From assembly GCF_014204795.1 (NCBI RefSeq), contig NZ_JACHMB010000001.1, forward strand, positions 7,762,501 to 7,826,500: 64,000 nucleotides of DNA, read 5' to 3'. Numbering within the stretch: the first letter of the stretch is position 1; every line of letters starts with the position of its first letter. The DNA is from Nonomuraea jabiensis. GTDB taxonomy: Bacteria > Actinomycetota > Actinomycetes > Streptosporangiales > Streptosporangiaceae. The position numbers and the translations under genes were made by a program. Positions 16,762 through 25,376 of the stretch are shown here, piece by piece. The notes under the pieces were generated by a model. The model did no database searches, had not been told where the DNA came from, and worked only from the letters and a program-made list of their open reading frames with translations.

Positions 16762-17568
16762 TTGTCAGGGCCGGAACGCGTTCGTGTCGTCCTGGAGAGC
16801 AAGCTCGTGCAGCGGGCCGTGATCGCCGTGATCGTCATCAACGCGATCACCATCGGGTGCGAGACGAGCGCGTACCTGATGGCGCAGGTCGGCGGGCTGC
16901 TGCACGCCGTCGACCGGATCGCGCTGGCGATCTTCACGGTCGAGATCGCCGCCCGCCTGTACGCCTACCGCAAGTCGTTCTTCGCCGACCCCTGGAACTG
17001 GTTCGACGCGGCCATCGTGGCCATCGCGCTCGTACCGGCCTCCGGGCCCACGTCGGTGCTGCGGTCGCTGCGCATCCTGCGGGCGCTGCGGCTGGTCTCG
17101 GCGGTGCCCAGCATGCGGCGCGTGGTGGGCGCGCTGCTGACCGCCCTGCCAGGCATGGCCTCCATCATCGGCCTGCTGGTGCTGATGATCTACATCGCGG
17201 CGGTGATCTCCACGAAGCTGTTCGGGGAGCTCGTGCCCGACCGCTTCGCCGACCTGCCGCGCTCGCTGTTCACCCTGTTCCAGATCATGACCGGCGACGA
17301 CTGGGGCAACGTGGCGCAGGAGGTGATGGAGCACAAGCCGTGGGCGTGGGTGTTCTTCATCGTCTACATCCTGATGTCCACCTTTGTCGCGCTGAACCTG
17401 TTCATCGCGGTGGTGGTCAACGCCATGCACGAGACGGAGCCGTCCCCGGCGGAGACTCGCGCGCAGTCGGAGCTGGAGGAGGTGAAGCAGGAGCTGGCGG
17501 CGGTCAACGCCAAGCTCGACCAGCTGCTGACGCGCGAGCCCACGCCCGCGGCCCGCAAGGGCCCCTGA
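16762..17568 (+). CDS. Single-domain voltage-gated cation channel (NaChBac family) with DDW filter
   Basis: About 268 residues: six membrane helices of one voltage-gated domain, which would assemble as a tetramer. S1 is VIAVIVINAITIGCETS. S4 shows four arginines every third residue (RSLRILRALRL). The pore helix and filter read LFQIMTGDDWGN, and S6 is STFVALNLFIAVVVNAM. A C-terminal coiled coil (ELEEVKQELAAVNAKLDQLL) is as in NaChBac relatives. The family filter is usually TLESWAS-like; here the Glu-Ser pair is Asp-Asp, a change associated with calcium selectivity. The start is uncertain: TTG 16762 fits the S1 spacing; TTG 16732 and GTG 16807 are alternatives. Confidence 0.85.
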   Translation: MSGPERVRVVLESKLVQRAVIAVIVINAITIGCETSAYLMAQVGGLLHAVDRIALAIFTVEIAARLYAYRKSFFADPWNWFDAAIVAIALVPASGPTSVLRSLRILRALRLVSAVPSMRRVVGALLTALPGMASIIGLLVLMIYIAAVISTKLFGELVPDRFADLPRSLFTLFQIMTGDDWGNVAQEVMEHKPWAWVFFIVYILMSTFVALNLFIAVVVNAMHETEPSPAETRAQSELEEVKQELAAVNAKLDQLLTREPTPAARKGP

Positions 17569-17587
17569 TGGGGGGCGGCTGCCGCCG

Positions 17588-17863
17588 CTACCTGCTTCGC
17601 CGCTTGCCGCCGTAGAGGCCGACCGTCAGCGAGACGCCGAGGGCCGCCAGGGCGACCTGGATGGCGAGCTCGATCCAGTCGACGCCGCCGGTGTCGGCGA
17701 CGCCCAGAACGCCGGCGATCGCGGTGCCGATGAGCGCCGCGACGACGCCGATCACGATCGTCAGCCAGATGGGGATGCGCTGCCGCCCCGGGATGACCAG
17801 CCGCCCGAGGGCGCCGATCACGATGCCGATGATGAGTCCGGAAATGATGCCGGTGATCGCCAT
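17588..17863 (-). CDS. GlsB/YeaQ/YmgE-type small membrane protein
   Basis: 91 residues, three hydrophobic helices with glycine zippers (IISGLIIGIVIGALGRLVIPG and further helices), the layout of the transglycosylase-associated/GlsB family of stress-linked envelope proteins. ATG 17861-17863 is chosen because GGGGAG lies 6 bases upstream. The C-terminus is longer than in enteric homologues and ends YGGKRRSR. It converges with the channel gene, 19 bases apart. The molecular role of the family is not settled. Confidence 0.8.
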   Translation of the reverse strand: MAITGIISGLIIGIVIGALGRLVIPGRQRIPIWLTIVIGVVAALIGTAIAGVLGVADTGGVDWIELAIQVALAALGVSLTVGLYGGKRRSR

Positions 17864-17992
17864 GCTGAACTCCCCGACGCTCGGTGGTCCGTCTGCCCCG
17901 CACAACGAACGCGCTCCGGAACCGGTTCCTGCCGCTCACATGGGGGCGTGTCCCACGGTAGCAACGGGCGCTCCCGGGGAACATATGGCCAG

Positions 17993-18022
17993 GTCAGCCC
18001 CGCGTAGACGGTTTGGGCTGAC
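17993..18022. promoter_or_regulatory. Inverted repeat upstream of the DUF305 gene
   Basis: Perfect 8-base arms GTCAGCCC (17993-18000) and GGGCTGAC (18015-18022), centre-to-centre 22 bases (two helical turns), ending 28 bases before the DUF305 start. It is a candidate dimeric operator. Confidence 0.35.
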
Positions 18023-18049
18023 GTGCTGAAATCGGGGGGTTCAGCGGCG

Positions 18050-18667
18050 ATGACCACAAAACCAGCGGCGGTGCACGGCGTCTCACTGGCCACGTCCTTG
18101 GCGGTGGCGGCGTTCGTCCTCGCCGCCTGCGGCAGCAGTCCGGCGAGGCGGGACACGACCATGATGTCCGGAGCCGTGCCGCACGCGACGGCGAGCGCTC
18201 AGTCGAAAGCCGCTTTCGACGACGCCGACGTGATGTTCGCGCAGATGATGATCGCGCACCACCAGGAAGCCATCGAGATGGCGGAGCTGGCCACGGGGAA
18301 GGCAACGTACGAGGAGACCAAAGAACTGGCGGAGAAGATCAAGTCCGGGGAGCAGCCGGAGATCGAGACCCTGCAGGGCTGGCTGAAGGAGTGGGGCAAG
18401 ACCACGCCGATCAGCGAGGCGGGGCACGACGCGCAGGCCGGCATATCCGACGCCAACGTCAAGACACTGCTGGACGCCCGGGGCGCGGCCTTCGACAAGG
18501 AGTTCCTCACGATGATGATCGATCATCACGAGGAGGCGATCGCCATGGCGCGGGTCGAGCGGAAGCAGGGGAAGAGTTCGAAGGCGAAGAAGCTGGCCGA
18601 TCGGATCATGAAGGACCAGCAGGCCCAGGTGACGCAGATGAAGAAGCTCCTCGCCCGGATTCCATGA
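18050..18667 (+). CDS. DUF305-domain lipoprotein
   Basis: 205 residues. A signal peptide with lipobox (VAAFVLAACGSS) is followed by a helical DUF305 domain (a ferritin-like four-helix bundle) carrying the two family repeats VMFAQMMIAHHQEAIEMA and FLTMMIDHHEEAIAMA. The His-His-x-x-Glu pairs are likely metal ligands, and some relatives are implicated in copper handling. ATG 18050 begins the signal peptide; an in-frame ATG at 18023 would add nine residues and lies at the end of an inverted repeat. It is followed by a strong terminator hairpin. Confidence 0.9.
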   Translation: MTTKPAAVHGVSLATSLAVAAFVLAACGSSPARRDTTMMSGAVPHATASAQSKAAFDDADVMFAQMMIAHHQEAIEMAELATGKATYEETKELAEKIKSGEQPEIETLQGWLKEWGKTTPISEAGHDAQAGISDANVKTLLDARGAAFDKEFLTMMIDHHEEAIAMARVERKQGKSSKAKKLADRIMKDQQAQVTQMKKLLARIP

Positions 18668-18733
18668 CGGGAGGGTCTCGGCCGGGCGGGAGGTCACGGG
18701 GTGGCCGGCCTCGCGTCCGGGCGGGGACGCTGT

Positions 18734-18760
18734 TCAGGGCGCGCGACGGTCGCGCCCTGA
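18734..18760 (+). terminator. Hairpin terminator after DUF305
   Basis: Perfect 10-base stem TCAGGGCGCG / CGCGCCCTGA with a 7-base loop, followed by CTGTTCTT. It lies 67 bases past the DUF305 stop, with no gene in 18668-18896. Confidence 0.7.
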
Positions 18761-18896
18761 CTGTTCTTGAGAATGCGGCACTTGCGGCGGGCAGCAGCAC
18801 GGTGGTCACTGCGGCATGTCCGGATATGGCCGGACCTGACCCTGCGGCGCGGAAGATCCTTTGGTGTCCGTAGAGCGCTCTGTCAAGGAGATCCGC

Positions 18897-19706
18897 ATGA
18901 CGCCGACCACGGTCACACAGGCCGCCCGGTTCAGAGACCTGCACGAGGGCACGGTCCTCGTGCTCCCCAACGCCTGGGACGCCGCCTCCGCCGCCCTGAT
19001 CGAGGCCGCGGGCGCGCAGGCGATCGCGACGACGAGCGCCGGCGTGTCCTGGGCCAACGGGGCGCCGGACGCGGAAGGGCTCGGCAGGGAGCGCATGGTG
19101 GCCGCCGTCTCCGCCGTCGTGGCGGCCGTGACGGTGCCGGTCACCGCCGACATCGAGGGCGGGTACGGCGACGTCGCGGGCACCGTTCGGGCGGTGATCG
19201 AGGCCGGCGCGGTCGGCGTCAACCTCGAGGATTCCCCCGGCCTCGACGGCGCGCCGCTGCTGCCACCCGCGGACCAGGCCCGGCGCATCGCCGCGGCGCG
19301 GGCGGCGGCCGACGCCGCGGGGGTCGAGCTGTTCGTCAACGCCCGCACCGACGTCTACCTGGCCGGGGTGCCGGGGGACCGGCTCGCCGAGGTCGAGGAG
19401 CGGGCGCGGGTCTACGCCGAGGCCGGGGCCGACGGGCTGTTCGTGCCGGGCCTGCTGGACCTGGCCGCCATCGCCCGCCTGGCCGGCGGGCCGCTGCCGC
19501 TGAACGTGATGGCCGGGCCCGGCGCCCCGCCGGTGGAGCGGCTGGCGGCGGCCGGCGTCGCGCGGGTCAGCGTCGGCTCGGCGATCGCCCAGGCCGCCTA
19601 CGCGTGCGCCGCGCGGGCGGCCGCCGAGCTGCTCGACGGCGGCACGTACGCGGCGCTCGCCGACGGCCTCGACTACGGCGGCCTCAACGCCCTCCTCCGA
19701 CGATGA
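18897..19706 (+). CDS. Isocitrate lyase/PEP mutase family enzyme
   Basis: 269 residues, a TIM-barrel of the isocitrate lyase/phosphoenolpyruvate mutase superfamily. Seen: LVLPNAWDAASAALIEAAGA, the SAGVSWANGAPD segment, the magnesium-binding region TADIEGGYGD, GVNLED and VNARTDVYL. The KKCGH catalytic loop of true isocitrate lyase is absent, which places it with the short PEP-mutase/oxaloacetate-hydrolase/2-methylisocitrate-lyase-like group. ATG 18897 has AAGGAG six bases upstream. It stands alone between two terminators, so the substrate cannot be guessed from context. Confidence 0.85.
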   Translation: MTPTTVTQAARFRDLHEGTVLVLPNAWDAASAALIEAAGAQAIATTSAGVSWANGAPDAEGLGRERMVAAVSAVVAAVTVPVTADIEGGYGDVAGTVRAVIEAGAVGVNLEDSPGLDGAPLLPPADQARRIAAARAAADAAGVELFVNARTDVYLAGVPGDRLAEVEERARVYAEAGADGLFVPGLLDLAAIARLAGGPLPLNVMAGPGAPPVERLAAAGVARVSVGSAIAQAAYACAARAAAELLDGGTYAALADGLDYGGLNALLRR

Positions 19707-19744
19707 CGAGGACATCCCCGGCCCGCCGCAGGCCGTACGGGCCC

Positions 19745-19767
19745 GCCCGGCGCACCTCGCGCCGGGC
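19745..19767. terminator. Bidirectional terminator between convergent genes
   Basis: Perfect 9-base stem GCCCGGCGC / GCGCCGGGC with a 5-base loop, midway between the PEP-mutase-like stop (19706) and the VanW-type stop (19777). Confidence 0.7.
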
Positions 19768-19776
19768 GTCCCGGAG

Positions 19777-21441
19777 TCATTTCTCGCAGGTGAGTCGGGG
19801 TTCGGGGTCGTAGACGGTGTGGAAGCGCTGCTTGCGCAGGACCTTGCCGTCCTTCTTGAAGATGCGCCACACGTCGATGGCGAAGCCCTCCGAGCCGCCC
19901 ATGGGGATGCAGTCTTCCCCCTTCTCGGTGAGGGTCTCGACGGGCTTGACGTTGTAGCGGTCCGAGCTCTGCGACTCGATGTCGTACCGCTTGGTGCTCC
20001 AGAACTGCACGGTGACCGAGGTGTTCGTGTACGAGGTCTTGATCAGCACCCCGTAACGGGAGTCGTTGCGCCAGCGGAAGTCCGGCTGGGGGTAGGAGAC
20101 CGTGGACTCGCGCCCGGCCGGGTAGCGGGAGATGTAGTACTGGTGGGCCCGGTGCTGGACGTCCTGGAAGCCGCCGAAGAAGACGGCGTTGAACATGGTG
20201 GTGGCGAACTGGGAGACCCCGCCCCCGACGTCGTTGACGAACCGGTTGTTGAGGATCATCGGCGCCTCGACGAAGCCGCGGGCCTTGTCGCGCTTGCCGA
20301 CCACGTCGTTGAGGGAGAACGTCTCCCCGGGCTGCACCACGTAGCCGTCCACGATGTCGGCGATGGTATGGATGTTGGTCACGCGGGGCGCGCAGCACGG
20401 GTACTGCGTGGTGAACGAGCTGACCTGCTCCTTGACGCCGAGCTTGGCCGCCTCGGCCGTGGTCACCCGGGGCTGCCGCGCCGTGGCCGGCAGGTCGACG
20501 CGGCGGCTGCCCGCCGCCACGGCCCCGGCGATGGCCGGACCGAGCGTCTTGATGTCGGCGCCGTGGCCGACCTGGGCGGGGACGACCTTCGGCTTGCCCT
20601 TGACGATCGTGAAGGAGGCGTCCTTGGGCGGCTTGATCAGCAGCGACTTGGCCATGTCCGCGGCGATCTTGCCGGCGTCGTACGACGGGCGCAGCCCGCC
20701 CTTGCCGTCGGCGACGAACCGGAGACCGGCGGCCAGCTGCTCCCGCGACACGGTGGCCTGCTTGCCGCCGCTGGCCAGCGTGAGCGGGGAGGCGACCGCG
20801 GTGCGCGCGGTGCCGGCGGCGACCTCCTTGACCTGGGCGGCGGTGAGCGCGGGAGGCGCCACCCGGAGCTTCAGCTCGACGGAATCGCGCCCGGCCGCGA
20901 AGGCCGCCCGCACCGCCTGGGCCGCTCCGTCGCGATCCAGCGCGCGTCCGGGCTTGGGCAGGATCGTGCGCGGCTCCAGCCCCTGGTAGCGGACGCCGCC
21001 CTGCACCGGCTTGGTGTCCACGCTCTTGGCCAGGTCGGCGAGCCCGGCGGCCAGGCGCTGCTCGTCCACGAGGACCCGCGCCGGGAGCTGCCGGCTGCCG
21101 AAGAGGGAGCGGGCGATGCCGGCCGGGGTGGCGGCCCCGTCCATCGCGGCCTCGACGGTGGACCGGGCGTCGAAGTCCAGCCCCAGCTCGGCGGGCGTGA
21201 GCTGGACCCGCTTGCCGCCCGCGACCAGCGTCATCGGCTGCCGTACGCGCTGGGCCAGCTGCCGGTCGAGGTGGGAGCGGGCGGCCTCGGGCGCCAGCCC
21301 GCCGATGTCCACCCCGTCCACGCGCGTGCCCGGGGGGACCTTGCCGGCGAGCGAGATGGCGGGCACGGCGTAGCCGAGCACCGCGACCAGGACGACGGCG
21401 GCGGTGATGATGAGCACGCGCCGCGAGCGGAGGGCGCTCAC
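19777..21441 (-). CDS. VanW-domain cell-envelope protein with peptidoglycan-binding-like repeats
   Basis: 554 residues. An N-terminal membrane anchor (about 8-30) leads into an extracellular part with YoaR/PG_binding_4-like segments (GTRVDGVDIGGLAPEAARSHL and ELGLDFDARSTVEA) and a C-terminal VanW domain (about 360-510: FSLNDVVGKRDKARGF, VNDVGGGVSQFATTMFNAVF). A Cys-Cys pair (YPCCAPR near 351) may form a disulfide. VanW proteins occur near glycopeptide-resistance and spore genes, but their activity is unknown. GTG 21441 begins the anchor directly. It is monocistronic, convergent with the gene to its left. Confidence 0.88.
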   Translation of the reverse strand: MSALRSRRVLIITAAVVLVAVLGYAVPAISLAGKVPPGTRVDGVDIGGLAPEAARSHLDRQLAQRVRQPMTLVAGGKRVQLTPAELGLDFDARSTVEAAMDGAATPAGIARSLFGSRQLPARVLVDEQRLAAGLADLAKSVDTKPVQGGVRYQGLEPRTILPKPGRALDRDGAAQAVRAAFAAGRDSVELKLRVAPPALTAAQVKEVAAGTARTAVASPLTLASGGKQATVSREQLAAGLRFVADGKGGLRPSYDAGKIAADMAKSLLIKPPKDASFTIVKGKPKVVPAQVGHGADIKTLGPAIAGAVAAGSRRVDLPATARQPRVTTAEAAKLGVKEQVSSFTTQYPCCAPRVTNIHTIADIVDGYVVQPGETFSLNDVVGKRDKARGFVEAPMILNNRFVNDVGGGVSQFATTMFNAVFFGGFQDVQHRAHQYYISRYPAGRESTVSYPQPDFRWRNDSRYGVLIKTSYTNTSVTVQFWSTKRYDIESQSSDRYNVKPVETLTEKGEDCIPMGGSEGFAIDVWRIFKKDGKVLRKQRFHTVYDPEPRLTCEK

Positions 21442-21634
21442 GACGGCACCAAGGTGTGCATGAGGCCCGGATGCGGGCCGCCGGCCGGGGAGGTCCCGGA
21501 TCCGGTAACTGTGATGTCCATTTGGTCTTGGATACGGCTGGCGACCCGTTCAGAGTTCTCCGCCGACCTGACCTGCAGTGATGCCCGGGGGTCGCGCATA
21601 GTGACGGAGTGTACTAGCAGATGTAGTAGGGACG

Positions 21635-22645
21635 TCACCGCCGGACGACGGGGACCGGCTGGTCCCGGCGGGCGGCCTCCGCCCTGACCCGCTTGCGCAG
21701 CTCCTTGGCGTGCCGGAGGAACGACCACGTGCGGCCCACCGTACCGCCCGACAGGCTCCAGTCGTTCAGCGCCCGCTCCACCTCGACCTCCAGCAGGTCG
21801 CCCGAGCCCGTCGTCGATCCCAGCAGCACGACGTGCTCCTGCCCACCGGTCCCCGAGGACCGGTGGAACGTCAGGCACACCGGCCCCGGCGCGCCCGTCA
21901 CCCCGGCGGGCAGCAGCACCTCGAACCCGCGCCGGGTACGGACGACCGAGCGGGCACGCACCGTCACCGGCAGGCCGTCGGCCACCATCGACACGACGGG
22001 GGCGCCGAGCCCCATCGCCCGCGCGGCGTAGGGCCGCCAGTCCACCGGCGCGGCCGACCGGCTCGGCAGCCGGGGCCCCGACGGCGCCGGGTCGGAGCGG
22101 GCGAAGCTCGTCCCGCTCGGGCAGGCCCAGGTGCGGGGCGCGGCGGACAGGTCGCCCCCCGGCCACCAGGTGACGCGTTCGGGGGTCACCTCCACGTAGA
22201 CGCGGGCGAAATACCAGGTCAGCCCCCTGAGCAGGAACAGCGGCGCGCCGGCGAGCCCGCTCCCGGCCTTGGCCAGCGCCTCGCGGACGTACCGGTCGGT
22301 GTTGGCCTGCAGGTCGGCGTCGCGTACGGCGGCCCGCCCCTGGACGAGCACCACGGGCGGCCGGTCGAGGCCGCTGCCCGCCGGGTCGGAGTACAGCAGC
22401 GCCACCCGCGGGTCACGGCGGGCGCGTTCGGCCTTGTCGGGGTAGGACAGGCCGGTCGTGACGTCGAGCGTCCCGTCCCTGCCGACGTACGGCGTGACCG
22501 GCCAGGTCACCGGCCGGCCGGCCCGGGTCAGCGAGGTGTACTCGCACACGAACGAGCGCTCGAACACCTGCCGCACCTCCGCGGGCAGGACGCCGCCCTC
22601 GGGGGCCGCGGTCGTGAAGCCGGTCTGACGTCCTTGTGTGATCAT
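21635..22645 (-). CDS. Pyridoxamine 5'-phosphate oxidase-fold (flavin-binding split-barrel) protein
   Basis: 336 residues. The first half has the split-barrel pattern of PNPOx-like proteins (GRPVTWPVTPYVGRDGTLDVTTGLSYPDKAERARRD in two parts, RVALLYSD, VLVQGRAAVRDADL). These bind FMN or F420 and reduce small molecules or act as heme-utilisation proteins. The second half (from about 200) seems a degenerate second copy (VSMVADGLPVTVRARSVVRT). The ATG at 22645 is preceded by GGGAG. It lies alone between VanW and GH53 genes. Confidence 0.75.
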   Translation of the reverse strand: MITQGRQTGFTTAAPEGGVLPAEVRQVFERSFVCEYTSLTRAGRPVTWPVTPYVGRDGTLDVTTGLSYPDKAERARRDPRVALLYSDPAGSGLDRPPVVLVQGRAAVRDADLQANTDRYVREALAKAGSGLAGAPLFLLRGLTWYFARVYVEVTPERVTWWPGGDLSAAPRTWACPSGTSFARSDPAPSGPRLPSRSAAPVDWRPYAARAMGLGAPVVSMVADGLPVTVRARSVVRTRRGFEVLLPAGVTGAPGPVCLTFHRSSGTGGQEHVVLLGSTTGSGDLLEVEVERALNDWSLSGGTVGRTWSFLRHAKELRKRVRAEAARRDQPVPVVRR

Positions 22646-22744
22646 CGCCTGTCTCCCTTCCGTCCTTCGGAGACAGTGTGCGCAGGGCCCCTCCTGAACG
22701 TCTTGGCGCGCGCTTGCAGCCGTCTTGGCCGCCGCCGGGCCGGG

Positions 22745-23860
22745 TCACGGGGTCCATCTGAGGTTGGGGTTGACCCCGCCGGTCCAGTTGAAGGTGGCCA
22801 TGTTGTCCCACTGGTCGCCGGTGCCGTTGATGTTGGCCGGGTCCCAGCCGTTGCCCTGGATGGCGTACCAGGTCGGCTCCCAGTAGAAGACGCCGATCGC
22901 CCCCGCGCCGCGGGCGGTGTTCTGGACGGCGGTGAAGTTGCTCGCCTGGCCCGCCCAGGTGGCCGGGTAGCCGGAGCACGGCGCCGAGCCGTTGATCGCG
23001 TTCGGCTCGCTGTCGGCGTTGTTCGCGGTGAACGGGTAGGCGGTCTCCGCCACGATGACGGGCTTGCCGTAGCGGGTGCGCGCGTCGGTGATCACGCTGG
23101 ACAGGGTGGACAGCGAGCCGTGCCACATGCAGTAGTACGACAGGGCGGTGATGTCCCACGGCACGCCCTTGGCGCGGATCCCGTCGTAGAACCAGCGGGC
23201 GTTGGCGAGGCTGTCGGCGTCCGCGGTGTGGATGATCACCTGGGTGCCGCTGTTGCAGGCCTTGGTCGCGTTGTAACCGGCTTTCAGCAGCAGGCTGAGG
23301 TTGGTGAAGTCGTTGTTGATGACCTTGCCGTCGTTCCAGAGCATGCCGACGTTGATCTCGTTGCCGATCTGCACGCTGTCCGGGGTGGTGCCCTGCGCTT
23401 TGAGGCTGGTGCAGATGTCGTACGTGTAGTTGTAGACGTCCGTCTGGAGCTGGGCGATGCCGTGGCTGGCCCACGCCGCCGGCTTGAACTGCTTGCCCGG
23501 GTCGGCCCAGGTGTCCGAGTAGTGGAAGTCGATCATCAGGCCGAGGCCCTTGGCCTTGACCGTCCTGGCGTAGGCCAGCACCTTCGCCTTGTTGTTGTAG
23601 CCGCTCGCCGGGTTGTTCCAGATGCGCAGCCGGGTGTAGTTGACTCCGGCGCCGGTGAGGATGTCCAGCGGGTCGGCGGCCGTACCGGAAGCGTTGTAGT
23701 ACTTGGCCCCCAGGTCCAGGCTCCGCTGGAGCGAGGAGACGTCGGCGCCGCGCATGCTCAGCGTGGCGGCCCGGGCGGGCGTCGCCGGCGCGAGCGCGAT
23801 CAGCGCCGCGAGTGTCAGCAGGAGGGTGACCCGGATCCTTCGTAAGTGGTACGTGGTCAT
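22745..23860 (-). CDS. Secreted GH53 arabinogalactan endo-beta-1,4-galactanase
   Basis: 371 residues. The signal peptide (to about residue 31, ending PARA) is followed by a single GH53 TIM-barrel. Family features: MRGADVSSLQRSL, RLRIWNNP, the acid/base Glu in QIGNEINVGMLW, and the nucleophile Glu in VIVAETAYPF. It would hydrolyse beta-1,4-galactan side chains of plant pectin outside the cell. ATG 23860 is chosen since it begins the signal peptide; the open frame extends upstream without a start signal. No carbohydrate-binding module is attached. Confidence 0.93.
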   Translation of the reverse strand: MTTYHLRRIRVTLLLTLAALIALAPATPARAATLSMRGADVSSLQRSLDLGAKYYNASGTAADPLDILTGAGVNYTRLRIWNNPASGYNNKAKVLAYARTVKAKGLGLMIDFHYSDTWADPGKQFKPAAWASHGIAQLQTDVYNYTYDICTSLKAQGTTPDSVQIGNEINVGMLWNDGKVINNDFTNLSLLLKAGYNATKACNSGTQVIIHTADADSLANARWFYDGIRAKGVPWDITALSYYCMWHGSLSTLSSVITDARTRYGKPVIVAETAYPFTANNADSEPNAINGSAPCSGYPATWAGQASNFTAVQNTARGAGAIGVFYWEPTWYAIQGNGWDPANINGTGDQWDNMATFNWTGGVNPNLRWTP

Positions 23861-24018
23861 GATCGGTCCCGTTGATAGAGCCGAAATCAGCATGAGGATA
23901 AAGAAGAATCCGGCACTCGGGAAGAGCGAGTTTTCCGGCATCCGGGAATCGTTGTTCCGCGGTCCGGGCGGCCGAGCCACCATCGTTCCACCGGCCGCCG
24001 CGCCACGAAGGAGTCGCC

Positions 24019-25071
24019 GTGTCGAGCATCCCCCGCGATCAGTGGTACGTCGCCGCGTACGGGCGAGACATCGGCCAGGAGCTGTTCACCCGCACCATAT
24101 GCGGCGAGTCCATCCTGTTCTGGCGCACCCGCGCCGGGACCGTCACCGCCGTGTCCGACCGCTGCGTGCACCGCCGGTTCCCGCTGTCGCAGCCGCCCAG
24201 CCGGCTCGTCGACGACCAGGTGGTCTGCGGCTACCACGGCTTCACCTACGGCGCCGACGGCGGCTGCGTCGCCGTCCCCGGCCAGAGCAGGGTGCCGCGT
24301 ACCGCCCGGCTGAAGAGCTACCCGGTCGTCGAGCTGGACTCCTTCGTCTGGGTCTGGATCGGCGACCCCGCCCGGGCCGACGCGGCCCGCATCCCGCGCG
24401 CGCCCTGGCTGGACTCGCCCGGGTACACGACGGTGTCGGGGATGGAGCCGCTCCAGGCGCGGTTCGGGCTGCTGGTGGACAACCTCATGGACCTGTCGCA
24501 CGAGACGTACCTGCACGGCGGGTACATCGGCACCCCCGAGGTGGCCGCCACCCCGATCACCACCACGGTGGACGAGGAGGCCGGGATCGTCCACGTCAGC
24601 CGCCACATGGACGACGCCGAATGCCCGCCGTTCTACGCCAAGTCCACCGGGCTGACCGGCCGCATCATGCGCTGGCAGGACATCGAGTACACCCCGCCGT
24701 GCCTGTACAAGCTGCACTCGCGCATCGCCCCGCCCGGCGTGCTGCCCGGCGCCGACGGCGGCGACCCGGACGCCTTCCACGTCGAGGTCGTGTACGCGAT
24801 CACGCCCGAGACCGAGCACTCCACGCACGACTTCTGGGCGGTGGCCCGCGACTTCGCCCTCGACGACCAGGGCGTGTCCGACTTCCTGGCCGAGCAGAAC
24901 CGCACCGTGGTGCTGCAGGACGTGGCCGCGCTCGACGTGCTGGAACGGGTGATCGCGACCGAACCGGCGGGCTACCAGGAGCTGTCGATCAACATCGACA
25001 CGGGCGGGCTGGCGGCCCGGCGCATGCTGGCCGCACTGGCGGGGCAGGGCGCCCCGGCCCGGCAGGCGTGA
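24019..25071 (+). CDS. Rieske non-heme iron oxygenase, vanillate O-demethylase oxygenase type
   Basis: 350 residues, terminal oxygenase. The Rieske 2Fe-2S ligands are C49-x-H51 (RCVHRRFPLS) and C70-x2-H73 (VCGYHGFTY). The catalytic iron site reads DLSHETYLH, with D158 bridging and H161 and H166 as ligands. Length and the early WYVAAYGRDI segment match the VanA-type (Rieske/TolO) subgroup that demethylates or hydroxylates aromatic acids. GTG 24019 has AAGGAG upstream. It is first of an operon with a small CHC protein, a VanB-type reductase and an IclR regulator. The substrate could be vanillate or another methoxylated or aromatic acid. Confidence 0.9.
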   Translation: MSSIPRDQWYVAAYGRDIGQELFTRTICGESILFWRTRAGTVTAVSDRCVHRRFPLSQPPSRLVDDQVVCGYHGFTYGADGGCVAVPGQSRVPRTARLKSYPVVELDSFVWVWIGDPARADAARIPRAPWLDSPGYTTVSGMEPLQARFGLLVDNLMDLSHETYLHGGYIGTPEVAATPITTTVDEEAGIVHVSRHMDDAECPPFYAKSTGLTGRIMRWQDIEYTPPCLYKLHSRIAPPGVLPGADGGDPDAFHVEVVYAITPETEHSTHDFWAVARDFALDDQGVSDFLAEQNRTVVLQDVAALDVLERVIATEPAGYQELSINIDTGGLAARRMLAALAGQGAPARQA

Positions 25072-25077
25072 CGGGCA

Positions 25078-25376
25078 TGGAGCCCGGACGGATGCCCGCC
25101 CGGCGTGGGCTGCTCCGCGTGGTGTGGCTGCCGGGGAGCGACCTGCTCCAGGGCACGTGCCACTGCGGCGCCGTACACGTCGCCGAAGGACCCGTCGAGG
25201 TCTGGGAATGGCTCCTCGGCCACCCGACCGGCCACCACACCCCCACCGACCCGACGCCCAACGACACCCGCACCGACCCGACGACCCCTGACGCCCCCAC
25301 CGGGAGGGCGCGCGCTGAGGCTCCCGCCGGGAAGGTGCGCGCTGACGTCCTGCCGGGGACGGGGGCCGCCCGATGA
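25078..25376 (+). CDS. Small CHC-motif protein between oxygenase and reductase, unknown
   Basis: 99 residues: a compact N-terminal part LRVVWLPGSDLLQG, then CHCGAVHVAEGPVEVWEWLL, with the C28-H29-C30 cluster, then HPTGHHTP and a low-complexity Pro/Thr/Asp tail from about residue 55. ATG 25078 is six bases after the oxygenase stop. Its own stop overlaps the reductase start as ATGA, so it is translated with both. The only cysteines form the CHC cluster, which with nearby His (H34, H50, H53 region) could bind a metal. I do not know a function; an accessory role in electron transfer, iron delivery or assembly of the oxygenase is inference. Confidence 0.65.

Noticed and set aside
22413-24029. 538-codon minus-strand frame spanning the GH53 gene
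   Set aside because: Out-of-frame shadow; the GH53 frame has signal peptide and both catalytic glutamates.
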